The notes under the pieces: model-generated
What the model was told of the DNA's origin: nothing
The model's input: only the letters and a program-made list of their open reading frames with translations
Databases searched by the model: none
NCBI GenBank assembly: GCA_002457435.1
Contig: NTLA01000003.1
Span: 62,001-126,000 of the forward strand
Direction of reading: 5' to 3'
Source: Acidimicrobiales bacterium MED-G01
GTDB taxonomy: Bacteria > Actinomycetota > Acidimicrobiia > Acidimicrobiales > Poriferisodalaceae
Length of the DNA: 64,000 bases
Program-made: the position numbers and the translations under genes
In this document: positions 34,721 through 44,678 of the stretch, piece after piece
Layout of the letters: each line of letters starts with the position of its first letter
Position numbering within the stretch: the stretch's first letter is position 1

Positions 34721-35701
34721 TTAATTAAGACCTGCTTCAACGAACTGGCGGAGCGCAGCCGTCACGACTTTGGCCATGGCCTGGTGGCCTCTAACCAAAG
34801 CGTTAATGTCGTCAATTCTCAAGAGTAAAGCCGGCATCCGGGTTTCACGCAGTAGAGGAAGTCTCATTCCGAGGGACGGGACGTCGCCAAACAAGTCAGA
34901 TAGATCATTGGAGATCACCTCGCCTAACTGTTTGCCAGTCGGACTTTCAAAATGGTCACCCAAGAAATGACAAACGGAAGAACCTTCGTCGCGAACCTCG
35001 ACCCCAAAACAGAAATCCGCGTCGAACCCATTTGCCTGCCGGGCATGGTTGCTCCAGTCAGGGTGATGAGAAGTTAATACTTTTGCCCCGGTCTCAATCA
35101 GCGTTCTCCGTAGAGAGGCCACGACCGCGTCAAGGCCACCAGTCTCGGCCAATAAAATTTTGTAGCCATTGAGTTCAGTACTGGGGTGCAAAAATCTTTG
35201 TTCTTCTTGTAATCGGGATAAATCCGTTGCTTCACCAAACCGCGTCCCAACTCGATTCAACAGCTCAATAGTGACGGGGCCACACACACCATCAGGTACA
35301 AGACCCGCGTTGAGCTGGAAATCCACCAACGAGTCAGCGGTTTGTTGATCATGAATGCCATCGATTTGTCCCATCGGAAAACCGAGGGAAGTCAGAAGTC
35401 TTTGTAGATCTGCAACGTCGTCGCCTCTAAGAGGACGTACTTGTAGGTATAACAACCGTGAACCTAAGCGGTGTCCAGCCTCAACCAGCTGGCTCCAAGT
35501 TTGAGAACCACAAATCCCATCGACGTCTATGGATCGTTGTACTTGGAAATTCTTTAAAGCTGTTTCAGTCAAGTCACCAAAAAGACCATCAAGGTCACCG
35601 ACCTCATGGCCGAGAGAAACCAGCCTGGTTTGCAGATCACGAACATGGTCCCCTTGAGCCCCGACGCCAAATGGACGAATGAGAGAATGATCTACAGGAA
35701 T
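34721..35701 (-). CDS. CwlM/N-acetylmuramoyl-L-alanine amidase-like protein with two peptidoglycan-binding domains (start uncertain; ORF track start 35572 truncates domain 1)
   Basis: In-frame upstream translation IPVDHSLIRPFGVGAQGDHVRDLQTRLVSLGHEVGDLDGLFGDLTETALKNFQ completes a PG_binding_1 repeat; location parB/cwlM/trxA/trxB as in mycobacteria. Confidence 0.8.
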   Translation of the reverse strand: MPVDHSLIRPFGVGAQGDHVRDLQTRLVSLGHEVGDLDGLFGDLTETALKNFQVQRSIDVDGICGSQTWSQLVEAGHRLGSRLLYLQVRPLRGDDVADLQRLLTSLGFPMGQIDGIHDQQTADSLVDFQLNAGLVPDGVCGPVTIELLNRVGTRFGEATDLSRLQEEQRFLHPSTELNGYKILLAETGGLDAVVASLRRTLIETGAKVLTSHHPDWSNHARQANGFDADFCFGVEVRDEGSSVCHFLGDHFESPTGKQLGEVISNDLSDLFGDVPSLGMRLPLLRETRMPALLLRIDDINALVRGHQAMAKVVTAALRQFVEAGLN

Positions 35702-36015
35702 TCGCCGATCTCCTCAAGCAGAGCGCCCTTGGGTTTTGCTCCGATAAGTTTCTTGGCGGGCTCGCCATTCTCGAAGACGATGAGAGCCGGGATACTCATT
35801 ATTTCGTAGCGCCTCGCAAGATCGGGGCTGTCGTCAACATTTACTTTGGCGATTTTGATGTTTTCTTGCTCAACTGCGATCTCTTCGAGGATGGGAGCAA
35901 TCATTTTGCAGGGGCCACACCACTCGGCCCAGAAGTCGACAAGAACTGGGGTGTCGGAAGAAGAAATTGTCTCATCGAACGAGTTCATATCAAGGTCAGT
36001 GATTCCTTCAGCCAT
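35692..36015 (-). CDS. trxA: thioredoxin
   Basis: VDFWAEWCGPCKMIAPILEEIA. Confidence 0.97.
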   Translation of the reverse strand: MAEGITDLDMNSFDETISSSDTPVLVDFWAEWCGPCKMIAPILEEIAVEQENIKIAKVNVDDSPDLARRYEIMSIPALIVFENGEPAKKLIGAKPKGALLEEIGEFL

Positions 36016-36105
36016 CTCTAACTCCTTATCTTAGGTGAAGGCACTCTAGTGCCATTTGGGACATAAATATCGGCTTAGCCGCAGACCTCGGGGCTATCTC
36101 AAGTT

Positions 36106-37053
36106 TTACGACGGGTACTCCTCTAACCACCGCTCAGCATCAATTGCTGCCATACATCCTGATCCCGCTGCGGTGATCGCTTGACGGTAGTAGTCGTCTT
36201 GGACATCCCCACAAGCGAAGACCCCGGGTACTTTGGTCAGGCTGCTATTTGGTTCCGTGACGAGGTACCCGTTTTCTTTCAGTTCCAAATGGCCTTTGAA
36301 TAGATCAGTGTTGGGACGATGACCAATTGCAATAAAGAGTCCATCCACTGAAAGCGACCGTGTTGCTTCAGTAAGCGTGTCTTTAAGGGTGACTCCTGAG
36401 AGCTTTCCTTCGCCTTGGATTTCTACCACCTGGCTGTTCCACAAGATCTCAATTTTCGGGTTGTCGAATGCTCGCTGACACATGATTTTTGAGGCGCGAA
36501 GCTCATCGCGTCGATGCACCAAATACACCTTGGAAGCAAACTTTGTTAAAAAGGTGGCCTCTTCTACTGCGCTATCGCCACCGCCCACAACGGCTATCTC
36601 TTGATCTCTGAAGAAGAAACCATCACAGGTTGCGCAAGTTGAAAGACCATGCCCGATGAGCCGGTCCTCATTTGGGAGGCCCAACATCAGACTTTGAGCG
36701 CCGGTCGACACTATGACCGTATGGGATTTATATGAGGTCTCGCCAACTTCAATAGTGAATGGACGTTCGCTGAAATCAACGTTCGTGACCTTTGCAGTGA
36801 TGAACTCCGCTCCGAACCTTGAAGCTTGAGAACGGAAGTTTGACATCAGTTCGGGACCCATAATCCCGTCGGGAAATCCTGGAAAATTTTCTACGTCGGT
36901 CGTCAACATAAGTTGGCCACCTGGTTGGTCACTTGTGGAAGAAGGCTCACCTTCGATGACAAGTGGAGCCATGTTGGCTCGAGCGGTGTAAATGGCTGCC
37001 GTAAGGCCAGCAGGGCCGCTGCCGATGATTATGACGTCATGGGTATCGTTCAC
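36106..37053 (-). CDS. trxB: thioredoxin-disulfide reductase
   Basis: IIGSGPAGLTAAIYTARANM, STCATCDGFFFRDQEIAVVGGGDSAVEEA. Confidence 0.97.
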   Translation of the reverse strand: MNDTHDVIIIGSGPAGLTAAIYTARANMAPLVIEGEPSSTSDQPGGQLMLTTDVENFPGFPDGIMGPELMSNFRSQASRFGAEFITAKVTNVDFSERPFTIEVGETSYKSHTVIVSTGAQSLMLGLPNEDRLIGHGLSTCATCDGFFFRDQEIAVVGGGDSAVEEATFLTKFASKVYLVHRRDELRASKIMCQRAFDNPKIEILWNSQVVEIQGEGKLSGVTLKDTLTEATRSLSVDGLFIAIGHRPNTDLFKGHLELKENGYLVTEPNSSLTKVPGVFACGDVQDDYYRQAITAAGSGCMAAIDAERWLEEYPS

Positions 37054-37086
37054 ATTTTCTCCAGTAGAGATATTTCTAGGTTGGGT

Positions 37087-37392
37087 TCAAGCAACGCGTT
37101 TAGACCAGAAAAAAGTTCCGACTAAAGCGAATACAGCGCCCAATAGAAGATAAGCGGCCCACACATCGCCGGGGAGTAACTGGTTCACGATTTTTACCGC
37201 AGCTATGACGAACAAGATGATCGCGGCCGAGGCGGCGATCAAAATAGCGATGCTGTAAACGACAAGCCGGGCGACGAAAAGTAGAGGTCCGGTTGTCTTA
37301 CCTCGCACTGATTTAACAAGGTTTACGACAACACTCGTCGCCTGAGACGCCAGACCGTCATCTGTTGACTTTTCTTCCGGCTGAGCAGTCAC
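37087..37392 (-). CDS. small two-TM membrane protein (function unknown)
   Basis: Two hydrophobic helices separated by a short loop; no recognisable catalytic motif. Confidence 0.6.
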   Translation of the reverse strand: MTAQPEEKSTDDGLASQATSVVVNLVKSVRGKTTGPLLFVARLVVYSIAILIAASAAIILFVIAAVKIVNQLLPGDVWAAYLLLGAVFALVGTFFWSKRVA

Positions 37393-37439
37393 AGAGTGAT
37401 CTTATCCATGACTACACAGCTATTTGAAGGTGGAGACAG

Positions 37440-38858
37440 TTAGCCATATATGGGCCGACCCGTAACCGTAAGCCCTGTGATAGTCACGCGATGTCCGCCG
37501 ATAGCTAGTTCTTGTCCTAAGTCAGTGATCCAAAGCAACAATGTCGCGCCGGACGATCCTTCTAGGTCGACGGTAATAGTGCCACTGATTTCTTCCCGTT
37601 TCGCGACGGGCTGGCCCCACGTCGCGCCAGCACCAGCAGCGTCTTTGTCTGAAGTAAAGATTTCAAAAGACCAGTCAATATTGGGAGAACTAATTCGCAA
37701 CCGGTCTATTTGTTGAGGAGGGCCGAGTCCGATGATGAGACCGACTCCCTCTTTTAATTTCCCAAAATCACTAGTCGTGTATCGCTCTGTGTACCAGCCG
37801 GTGCTCGAGTCTCCATCATTGATGAACACGATTTTTTCAGGGTGTTCTTCTCTGACCGGGCGGCCGGCTGGGTCGAAATCTACGATTCTCACAATCTGAA
37901 GTTCAGCGGAAATAGCCCCTGGGCGAGAAGTCACTGGAGGAGTGCCGAGATTTGGGCTCTCAAAGCTCTCAATAATCAGTGGTTGTTCCGGTTCCAGCCG
38001 TACTACCTCCCTGACGTTGTCGACGAGAGATGAGCCAATTTGTGTTCTGGTGACAAAGAGGCCTACAAGAATGACCACAGCCGCCAACATGGCGACGAAC
38101 GCAGCCGGAGCGAGCCATGAACGCTCCGCCTGTAAGTAATCAATCTGTTCAGATTCTTCGGTAGTCGCGAGACGATCCAGATCTTGGTTGAGTGATCGTA
38201 ACGCCAGCACGAGAGCCGAAGCGCTAGACCATTGGCCTTCAATATCAACAGACCGACGTATCAGTTGACGAAATGAAACAGAAACTGATGGGTGGAGTTC
38301 ATGACGGCCTTGATGATCAAGCTGAGGACGAAAACCCACTAGAAGTTCATGAATCAGTTCCCCCAGAGCAACGATGTCATCTTGAGGACGGGCCGGGATC
38401 TTGTTTGCATCTCCTGTGGGGGGGCCTTCGACAATTACGACAGTGCCGTCTTTTCGGAGGCCTATATGACTCGTTTGAAGATCACCTATAGCGAATCCGG
38501 CCGCGTGAAGCGCTGACAGCGCTTCACCGAGCTGGATTGCAATTTCTAGTGTCTCTTCAGCGGGAAGAGTTCCTTTAGTGGACAGGTGCTCTGCCAGACT
38601 CTCCTCGGGCAAAGATTCTGTTACGAGGCCGAACCGGTCATCAAATTCAATCGTGTCCAAAACATGCAGCAGTGCGGGATGTTCGAGGCGGGTCAAAGAC
38701 CGAGCCTGAAGTTGAACCCGTTTCCCAATCTCGGTTTTAGGATCTAGAACCCTGATTGTGACTAGACGGTCTAATGTCCGGTCTAACCCGGACCAAGATT
38801 CGACTGGGCCGACGCGGACACGCTCGTCAATTCGATATCTCTCATGACCGTCGACCAT
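37440..38858 (-). CDS. membrane-anchored Ser/Thr pseudokinase-like protein
   Basis: Kinase-like N-domain (LVTIRVLDP, LEHPALLHVLDT, ALHAAGFAIGDLQTSHIGL) lacking HRD/DFG, TM SWLAPAAFVAMLAAVVILVGLFV, C-terminal extracellular domain; near murJ. Confidence 0.75.
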   Translation of the reverse strand: MVDGHERYRIDERVRVGPVESWSGLDRTLDRLVTIRVLDPKTEIGKRVQLQARSLTRLEHPALLHVLDTIEFDDRFGLVTESLPEESLAEHLSTKGTLPAEETLEIAIQLGEALSALHAAGFAIGDLQTSHIGLRKDGTVVIVEGPPTGDANKIPARPQDDIVALGELIHELLVGFRPQLDHQGRHELHPSVSVSFRQLIRRSVDIEGQWSSASALVLALRSLNQDLDRLATTEESEQIDYLQAERSWLAPAAFVAMLAAVVILVGLFVTRTQIGSSLVDNVREVVRLEPEQPLIIESFESPNLGTPPVTSRPGAISAELQIVRIVDFDPAGRPVREEHPEKIVFINDGDSSTGWYTERYTTSDFGKLKEGVGLIIGLGPPQQIDRLRISSPNIDWSFEIFTSDKDAAGAGATWGQPVAKREEISGTITVDLEGSSGATLLLWITDLGQELAIGGHRVTITGLTVTGRPIYG

Positions 38859-38875
38859 TTTGTCGTAAAGGCCGG

Positions 38876-39718
38876 TCAGTTAGCTGTTTGGAACGCGACG
38901 CCTATTGTCCCGATCCCCGCGTGAGCCCCAACCACGGGGCCAACCTGGCCGACTAATACTTCGACATTTACAACCGACCTGACCTGTTCTAAGAAAGAGT
39001 CGACGTCGTCACAAGCAGCGTGAGTCACAAAGATTTGTTCGATTTGGTCAGCGTTCTGTTCCACTACCCCAACTAGATAACTGAGGGCCTTACCTCTGGT
39101 GCGTTGTTTGCCAGCGGGCTCAACCACTCCGTTACGAACTTCAATTATAGGTTTTATTGAAAGCATCGAACCGAGAAGAGACCCAGCAGCACCGATACGG
39201 CCTCCTTTACGCAAATTTTCAAGCGTATCCAAGGCAGCATGGACCTGTGTTCGATTAATGCTGTCAGTTGCTATTGCCGAGACTTCCTCGATGGTGGCAC
39301 CCGAATTAGCTGCCGTTGCCGCCCTTACGACAACTGAACCAAGTCCCAATGTCACCGTCCTGCTGTCGATGACTCTAACTTCAATTTCATCTTTAACTAA
39401 TTGGGCTGCTTGTTGCGCGGCATCAATAGTGGCGGAAAGTTCTCCGCTCAGAATTATTGCCACAATACCGGTAGCCCCCTCGCTGGCTGCGTTCTGGAAC
39501 TCCTCGACAAAAGCCCCAGGGGAGGGAGCGGCTGTTGAAGGCAATTCATCAGAAATCTGGCACTTTTCCCAAAATTGGTCAGTAGTAAGTTCAACTCGAT
39601 CAACAAACTCAGTGTCTCCGAATCTAATTTTTAGAGGCACAATTTTGATATTCATCTCAGTAATGAGATTGTCGGGAAGATCGCACGAACTATCAGTGAC
39701 AATGTGAACTGAAGCCAT
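38876..39718 (-). CDS. DegV family (fatty-acid-binding) protein
   Basis: VHIVTDSSCDLPDNLI, IIVAIILSGELSATIDAAQ-like core, LENLRKGGRIGAAGSLLGSMLSIKPII. Confidence 0.93.
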   Translation of the reverse strand: MASVHIVTDSSCDLPDNLITEMNIKIVPLKIRFGDTEFVDRVELTTDQFWEKCQISDELPSTAAPSPGAFVEEFQNAASEGATGIVAIILSGELSATIDAAQQAAQLVKDEIEVRVIDSRTVTLGLGSVVVRAATAANSGATIEEVSAIATDSINRTQVHAALDTLENLRKGGRIGAAGSLLGSMLSIKPIIEVRNGVVEPAGKQRTRGKALSYLVGVVEQNADQIEQIFVTHAACDDVDSFLEQVRSVVNVEVLVGQVGPVVGAHAGIGTIGVAFQTAN

Positions 39719-39734
39719 AATGATTTTTATCCTT

Positions 39735-41381
39735 TTAAGATTTTGAGTTTGATCGAGTTGCCCGGAAGTTTGAAACTAGTTGGGAGAGGCTCGGTATACC
39801 CAACACTGCCGAGGTGGCGAAATGAACTCCTAGTATTGCGACCCCAATTAGAGATACTTGGATGAGTGGTTGTTCAATCTTAAGTTGCCGAAGAGCCACT
39901 GCCGCGCTGAGGGCAGACAACGTGGGCACTACGTGCTTCCAAAGAGATGATTCCGTCAGCCGTTTAAGTTGCCATCCGGAAACGACGTGTTTGCGTAGCA
40001 TCCAAAACTCGACCCAGGCGCCAATAGCAGACCCAAGAGCTAAGCCGACTGGTCCTAGCCGAGCGGGGAGATTTGAGGAGTTACGGGTGATTTCAGATAA
40101 CGGTCCCCACACGAGAGTCCAATCCCCGAAACCAATCATGGTTTGACCGAGAACTAACACTTGCTCGAACTGGAACATCAAAACAGCGCCAGCTATTAAT
40201 GAAACGAGAACTCTTTTAACAGCTATCCGGGCGGGCGTCCTTGTATCACCCGAACTGAAACACACGCTTTGGAGTAGACGTGAGGACATTAGAGCTGGGA
40301 GACCGAGGGAATAGGCGCTGAGAGTTAATCCGATTACCATTAAATCGTCCGGTGCTATCCGGACACGGAAGCCTCCAAGATTAAAAAGAGCGTCCGCTAT
40401 TTGGGGTCCGGCTGCCAGGTACAAGGCCAGGAGTGGGCCAGCCAGCCACAACATTTGGAGTAATCGTCCCGACAGTCGTTGGCTGATGGCCTCCGTATCT
40501 TCAGAACGGCTCAGCTCCGGAAGCTCTACGGCGACGATACTTGTCGCGATAAGAGCGACGGGTAGTAGGTACAGCGTTTGCGCGGCCGCCAAAGACGAGG
40601 CCGCGCCGAGGGATAAGAGTGAAGCCAGCGCGAGATCAATGAATGACGAAAATTGTAAAGCCCCTCTCCCGAGAACTGCTGGCAGGAACCTTTTGAGCAC
40701 CAAAACGGTGGAAGGGTCCTTCCAAAATAGGGTCATTCGAATCTGAGGGTTTTCGCGTAACACACTGGGTATTTGGATAAGGACCTGGAGAACGGAGCCA
40801 ATAACAAGTGCCCACGCCAACGCCTCAGCGGACGAGGAGTCGCGAATTTCCGACACAGCGATTGATATCAGAACTGATATTTGGGCCAAATTCCAGACAA
40901 CGGGAGCTGCGTAGCCCAGGAAGAACCGTCCATGGCTGTTCAGAAGCGCTAGGCACCAAGCGCTCATAACTAGGACACCGGCACCAAGCAGAATGATGCG
41001 AACTAGGCGGACTGTTAAATCGAAACGGTCTCCCGTAAAACCCCATGCGACGGCTCTCGTTATTGGTTCTGCAGCCAAGAAACCAATCGCAGTTAAAAAG
41101 GCGACAAGGCAGACTAAAAAGGACGCGACACCACCAGCCAATTTTCCCGCTCTGTCTGGGTCCGTATCGGCTAGCCGACTGTATTCAGGGACGAAGGCGG
41201 CGGATAAAGCCCCTTCCCCAAATAGGTTTTGCAGAATATTAGGAATCCGTTGAGCCGCCGCGAAGGCATCGCCAACGAGCCCAATCCCAAGAACATTGGT
41301 GATAAGGACTGAACGAATTACACCAAAAAATCTGGAGAGCCCAATTCCCCCTGCAGCTGCACCGGCCCCGGATCCACTCAT
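39735..41381 (-). CDS. murJ: lipid II flippase MurJ/MviN
   Basis: GLSRFFGVIRSVLITNVLGIGLVGDAFAAAQRIPNILQNLFGEGALSAAFVPEYSR. Confidence 0.95.
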   Translation of the reverse strand: MSGSGAGAAAGGIGLSRFFGVIRSVLITNVLGIGLVGDAFAAAQRIPNILQNLFGEGALSAAFVPEYSRLADTDPDRAGKLAGGVASFLVCLVAFLTAIGFLAAEPITRAVAWGFTGDRFDLTVRLVRIILLGAGVLVMSAWCLALLNSHGRFFLGYAAPVVWNLAQISVLISIAVSEIRDSSSAEALAWALVIGSVLQVLIQIPSVLRENPQIRMTLFWKDPSTVLVLKRFLPAVLGRGALQFSSFIDLALASLLSLGAASSLAAAQTLYLLPVALIATSIVAVELPELSRSEDTEAISQRLSGRLLQMLWLAGPLLALYLAAGPQIADALFNLGGFRVRIAPDDLMVIGLTLSAYSLGLPALMSSRLLQSVCFSSGDTRTPARIAVKRVLVSLIAGAVLMFQFEQVLVLGQTMIGFGDWTLVWGPLSEITRNSSNLPARLGPVGLALGSAIGAWVEFWMLRKHVVSGWQLKRLTESSLWKHVVPTLSALSAAVALRQLKIEQPLIQVSLIGVAILGVHFATSAVLGIPSLSQLVSNFRATRSNSKS

Positions 41382-43264
41382 ACCTGTCGGGCCTTTCTTC
41401 TTCGGCTGTCAACGAGCCACCAAAAAGCTAGGAATACGGCAGCTCCGATTGTCAGCCCTAGGCCAACTCCGGTGGGTGTAGTGGCGCGAAGAGCAGCTTG
41501 GGCTTTCCCAATCATGAGTCCACCATTGGGGGAGTGAAGTTCAATTGAAATTGGGAAAGAACCGGACCCCAGAGCTCTTAAACGGAAGCGGTGAGTAGTG
41601 ACTCCGGGGTCAAGTACGAGCGTTGTGCTTTCGCCATCATCAAAATCCTCGACCGTTAATCGTTCGCTGATGATTTTTAACTCAACTCGCAGAGGTATAC
41701 CGGCTCTGTTTTGAAAACTGAAAGGAACGGAAGCTTTTTGTGAGGTCAACTGGATGGATTCATCTGGGGGTATGTCGACCAGACTTGTTTCTAAACGAAC
41801 CAGGTCAACTGTGGATCCCCAGAGTTCCCGTTGCTCCAACTCAGAAACATCGCTCGACAAACTCAGTAACAATTTGTCGGATAGTTGGTCGTAAGTTGTT
41901 GCGTCTTCATCGCGAACCATTGATCGAAGAGCCTCTAAATGTCGGACAGCCTCTCGGTAGTCAGCGAAGTTTCGGGTCGAGGAACTGAGACGAGTTCGAA
42001 TTCGAAATTGTTGAGGTTGCCCACCTTCGACCAGGAGCGAAGTATTTATCGTTTCACTTGCCGATAAGGGGTCAAGCCACTCCAAATTTTCAATGCCGGC
42101 AAGAAAGAGGTCGGCGAACTCAGGGCCTCTTTCGCTACTTCCGAGGGAAATTGTCAGTAGTGGGTTGGATTGATCTGTCAGTGCGATGGCGGCCAGATGA
42201 GATAATGCCCGATGTGCCGCACTGGATGGTGTGTCGTGCGGTTGTTCAGGGGCAAGGTCGTCTATGACTAATCCTCTCAGCGTTGACGAGCTAGTCAATA
42301 GTTCGACAGGCCCCCGAGGACTTTTCTCAGGGATGGGTGACAACGAAACAGCCTTGACCACTACCTCGCGGATCCCGCGATCCCATCGGACGTCCAGTTG
42401 TGCTTCGTCAGCGCGTCCGTGGCCAACCCAAAAGGTCGGAGGAGCAAGCGTTCCAAATCGAGCCAGCTGTTCTGAGCCCATATCCAGAAGTAACGAAACT
42501 TCACCTCTCAAACCAGCGTCTACTAATGAAGCTTCGTTAATCGGGGTAAAAGAATTTCGTACGACTTCATGATTTGTTGAACCAAGTTTGACCGAAGTGT
42601 CGGTGAACAAATCTTGATTCATCAAAGTTGGGTGAAGAGTGATGATTACCGGAATTGAAGGATGAGAACTAAAGACATCCAGCCATTCATCAATTGAAGC
42701 GGGCCCTGAATTTGAAGAGCTGAGAGCAGTTTGTAGATCGGCGACAACCGCGAGCCGAAGTTTTTGTGAAGGACCATCACCGGTTCGGATCAAATGTGTC
42801 GAAACTTTGCCGATTAATTCCTGACGTGCAGTTCTCATCTCGATACTGACGGGATAGACGCCAGGCCGGGCTATGCGGATCCCCTCAGATTTTGAGTTGG
42901 TGATAGGGAGGTCGATTGTCGCTCGACCCCAGGCATCGGGCCTCAGTTCTGCTAGATCAAACCGAAGCGAAGTGAGGACGCCTCCCAAGTTCTCTGCAAC
43001 CGTTGAGTCCAGGAACTGAACCTCGTTCTTTACTGGTTCGTGGATTGTGACCGTGATCTGGTCTCCGGCTGTGACAACGCCGGGAAGTTGCAGGTCCATC
43101 TTGAACGATTGACCGACTCGAGTAGTCGAAGATTGGTGAAATATTTGCATTCCACCAGAACCAACTTCGGCAGCGCCAATAGCGTTAGATGCGCCCATTG
43201 CTATTACGAAACCAATTAGCGAAGCCGTTAATAACCTCTGGATGTTCATGAGGTGACGGTCCAC
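41378..43264 (-). CDS. DUF6049-like secreted/membrane protein
   Basis: N-terminal signal, long extracellular domain, C-terminal TM GVGLGLTIGAAVFLAFWWLVDSRRRK; position next to murJ. Confidence 0.7.
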   Translation of the reverse strand: MDRHLMNIQRLLTASLIGFVIAMGASNAIGAAEVGSGGMQIFHQSSTTRVGQSFKMDLQLPGVVTAGDQITVTIHEPVKNEVQFLDSTVAENLGGVLTSLRFDLAELRPDAWGRATIDLPITNSKSEGIRIARPGVYPVSIEMRTARQELIGKVSTHLIRTGDGPSQKLRLAVVADLQTALSSSNSGPASIDEWLDVFSSHPSIPVIITLHPTLMNQDLFTDTSVKLGSTNHEVVRNSFTPINEASLVDAGLRGEVSLLLDMGSEQLARFGTLAPPTFWVGHGRADEAQLDVRWDRGIREVVVKAVSLSPIPEKSPRGPVELLTSSSTLRGLVIDDLAPEQPHDTPSSAAHRALSHLAAIALTDQSNPLLTISLGSSERGPEFADLFLAGIENLEWLDPLSASETINTSLLVEGGQPQQFRIRTRLSSSTRNFADYREAVRHLEALRSMVRDEDATTYDQLSDKLLLSLSSDVSELEQRELWGSTVDLVRLETSLVDIPPDESIQLTSQKASVPFSFQNRAGIPLRVELKIISERLTVEDFDDGESTTLVLDPGVTTHRFRLRALGSGSFPISIELHSPNGGLMIGKAQAALRATTPTGVGLGLTIGAAVFLAFWWLVDSRRRKARQV

Positions 43265-43950
43265 TGCAGTACAGCAAGTCCACCATATTTCTTAATAAAT
43301 CCCATGGATTCATATAGTGATAGGGCATTCGAATTACTGACTTGAGTATTGACTAGTAACTCCTTAACAAAACGTTTCTTTGACCATTGCAGAGCATCGG
43401 CGACCAGAGAACGTCCAATGCCAATCCTTTGGTGACGAGGATCTACCGCAACGCGTTGGAGAAAACCCATCCGACCCGATCGGCCCGTTATCGCAAATCC
43501 GGCCGGAGTGTCCTGAACGTCGACACGGATTCTGGTTTTTGAGGTCGCAGAGATCGCTTCAGCAAGTGCTAGGCCATCGAATTGCCAAAATTGTGGGAAT
43601 GCTGAACTGTCGATCTTCAGGAGTTCTTCCCAATCGGAACGACGAAACCTTCTTGAGGGGCGCGTCGGAAGATCGATCGGAGTTTCAAAATTATGGGCCA
43701 GCAGAAAGAGCTCTTCGTGAAGAGTGAAGCCAAGATCGGCAAAGAACTGTTGTTCTCTAGGTCTCAAAGCTGAGGTGAAAACTTTCTCTGCCCCTGCCTT
43801 GGAGAGGTCGTCTAGCGAATGCAGAACTTCGGCTTTTCGGAGCTTTTGAGTTGGGAGCAGGGGAGTTACATGCGCGACTAAATGAGTAGTGCCACTCATT
43901 CGGACACGTAGGCCATTTGAGCTCCATTGGAGCAGATGGTCTGACGACAC
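43246..43950 (-). CDS. GNAT N-acetyltransferase
   Basis: RVAVDPRHQRIGIGRSLVADALQWSKKRFVKELLVNTQVSNSNALSLYESMGF. Confidence 0.9.
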   Translation of the reverse strand: MSSDHLLQWSSNGLRVRMSGTTHLVAHVTPLLPTQKLRKAEVLHSLDDLSKAGAEKVFTSALRPREQQFFADLGFTLHEELFLLAHNFETPIDLPTRPSRRFRRSDWEELLKIDSSAFPQFWQFDGLALAEAISATSKTRIRVDVQDTPAGFAITGRSGRMGFLQRVAVDPRHQRIGIGRSLVADALQWSKKRFVKELLVNTQVSNSNALSLYESMGFIKKYGGLAVLQWTVTS

Positions 43951-44023
43951 GGACCCCTCCCAGTAACGAAGTTATAGGGGTGAATTAACTAGGGGTGGTC
44001 GCGTGGGCTGCCTTGGACGAGTT

Positions 44024-44569
44024 TTATCCTGCTAGACGAGTCTCAACGTGCTCTAACGCCTCGTCCTCGGTCACATCCATACTTATCGAAAGTTCAGAGA
44101 TCAAAATTTGACGTGACTTGTCGAGCATAGATTTTTCCCCAGCGGAAAGACCCTTCGCGGATTCGCGTAGCGCAAGATTTCTGACAACTTCGGCTACTTG
44201 GTAAATGTCGCCAGACTTCAGTTTCTCTTGATGGTTTTTGAAGCGGCGACTCCAGTTAGCCGGTTCACGGATGTCTTTCTTCGCTAATAGTTCGAACAGG
44301 TCTTCAACGTCGTCTTCGTCGATAGGAGGGCGCATACCTACTGAATCGGCCATGTCCGCAGGGACCGACAAAGTCAAGTCCCCGTGAGCTGTTTCGAGAA
44401 CTAGATATTCGCGTTCTTCTCCGAACGCCTTCCTCTTCTCTCGAGCAGTAATAAGCGCTGCGCCGTGATGCGGGTAAATCACTCGATCGCCGAGGTCAAA
44501 CTTCATGCCCACTCCATCAAACTTTTGATTCCCGGCCCAGTATGGAATCCGGACCTCTAAGGTTGCCAC
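44024..44569 (-). CDS. carD: CarD family transcriptional regulator
   Basis: FDLGDRVIYPHHGAALITAREKR...REYLVLETAHGDLTLSVPADMADSVGMRPP. Confidence 0.93.
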   Translation of the reverse strand: MATLEVRIPYWAGNQKFDGVGMKFDLGDRVIYPHHGAALITAREKRKAFGEEREYLVLETAHGDLTLSVPADMADSVGMRPPIDEDDVEDLFELLAKKDIREPANWSRRFKNHQEKLKSGDIYQVAEVVRNLALRESAKGLSAGEKSMLDKSRQILISELSISMDVTEDEALEHVETRLAG

Positions 44570-44678
44570 GACTAGAACGGATCTCCAACCGGTTGGTCGA
44601 AGATATCTGAGAGTAATTTGATGCTTTGCGGTTAAATCCGTTCAGCTTTACTTCCAGACGAAGCTACGGTTCCTTCCT

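Noticed and set aside
39099-39707. 202-aa plus-strand ORF antisense to degV
   Set aside because: Antisense shadow of a confident DegV CDS with no recognisable protein features.
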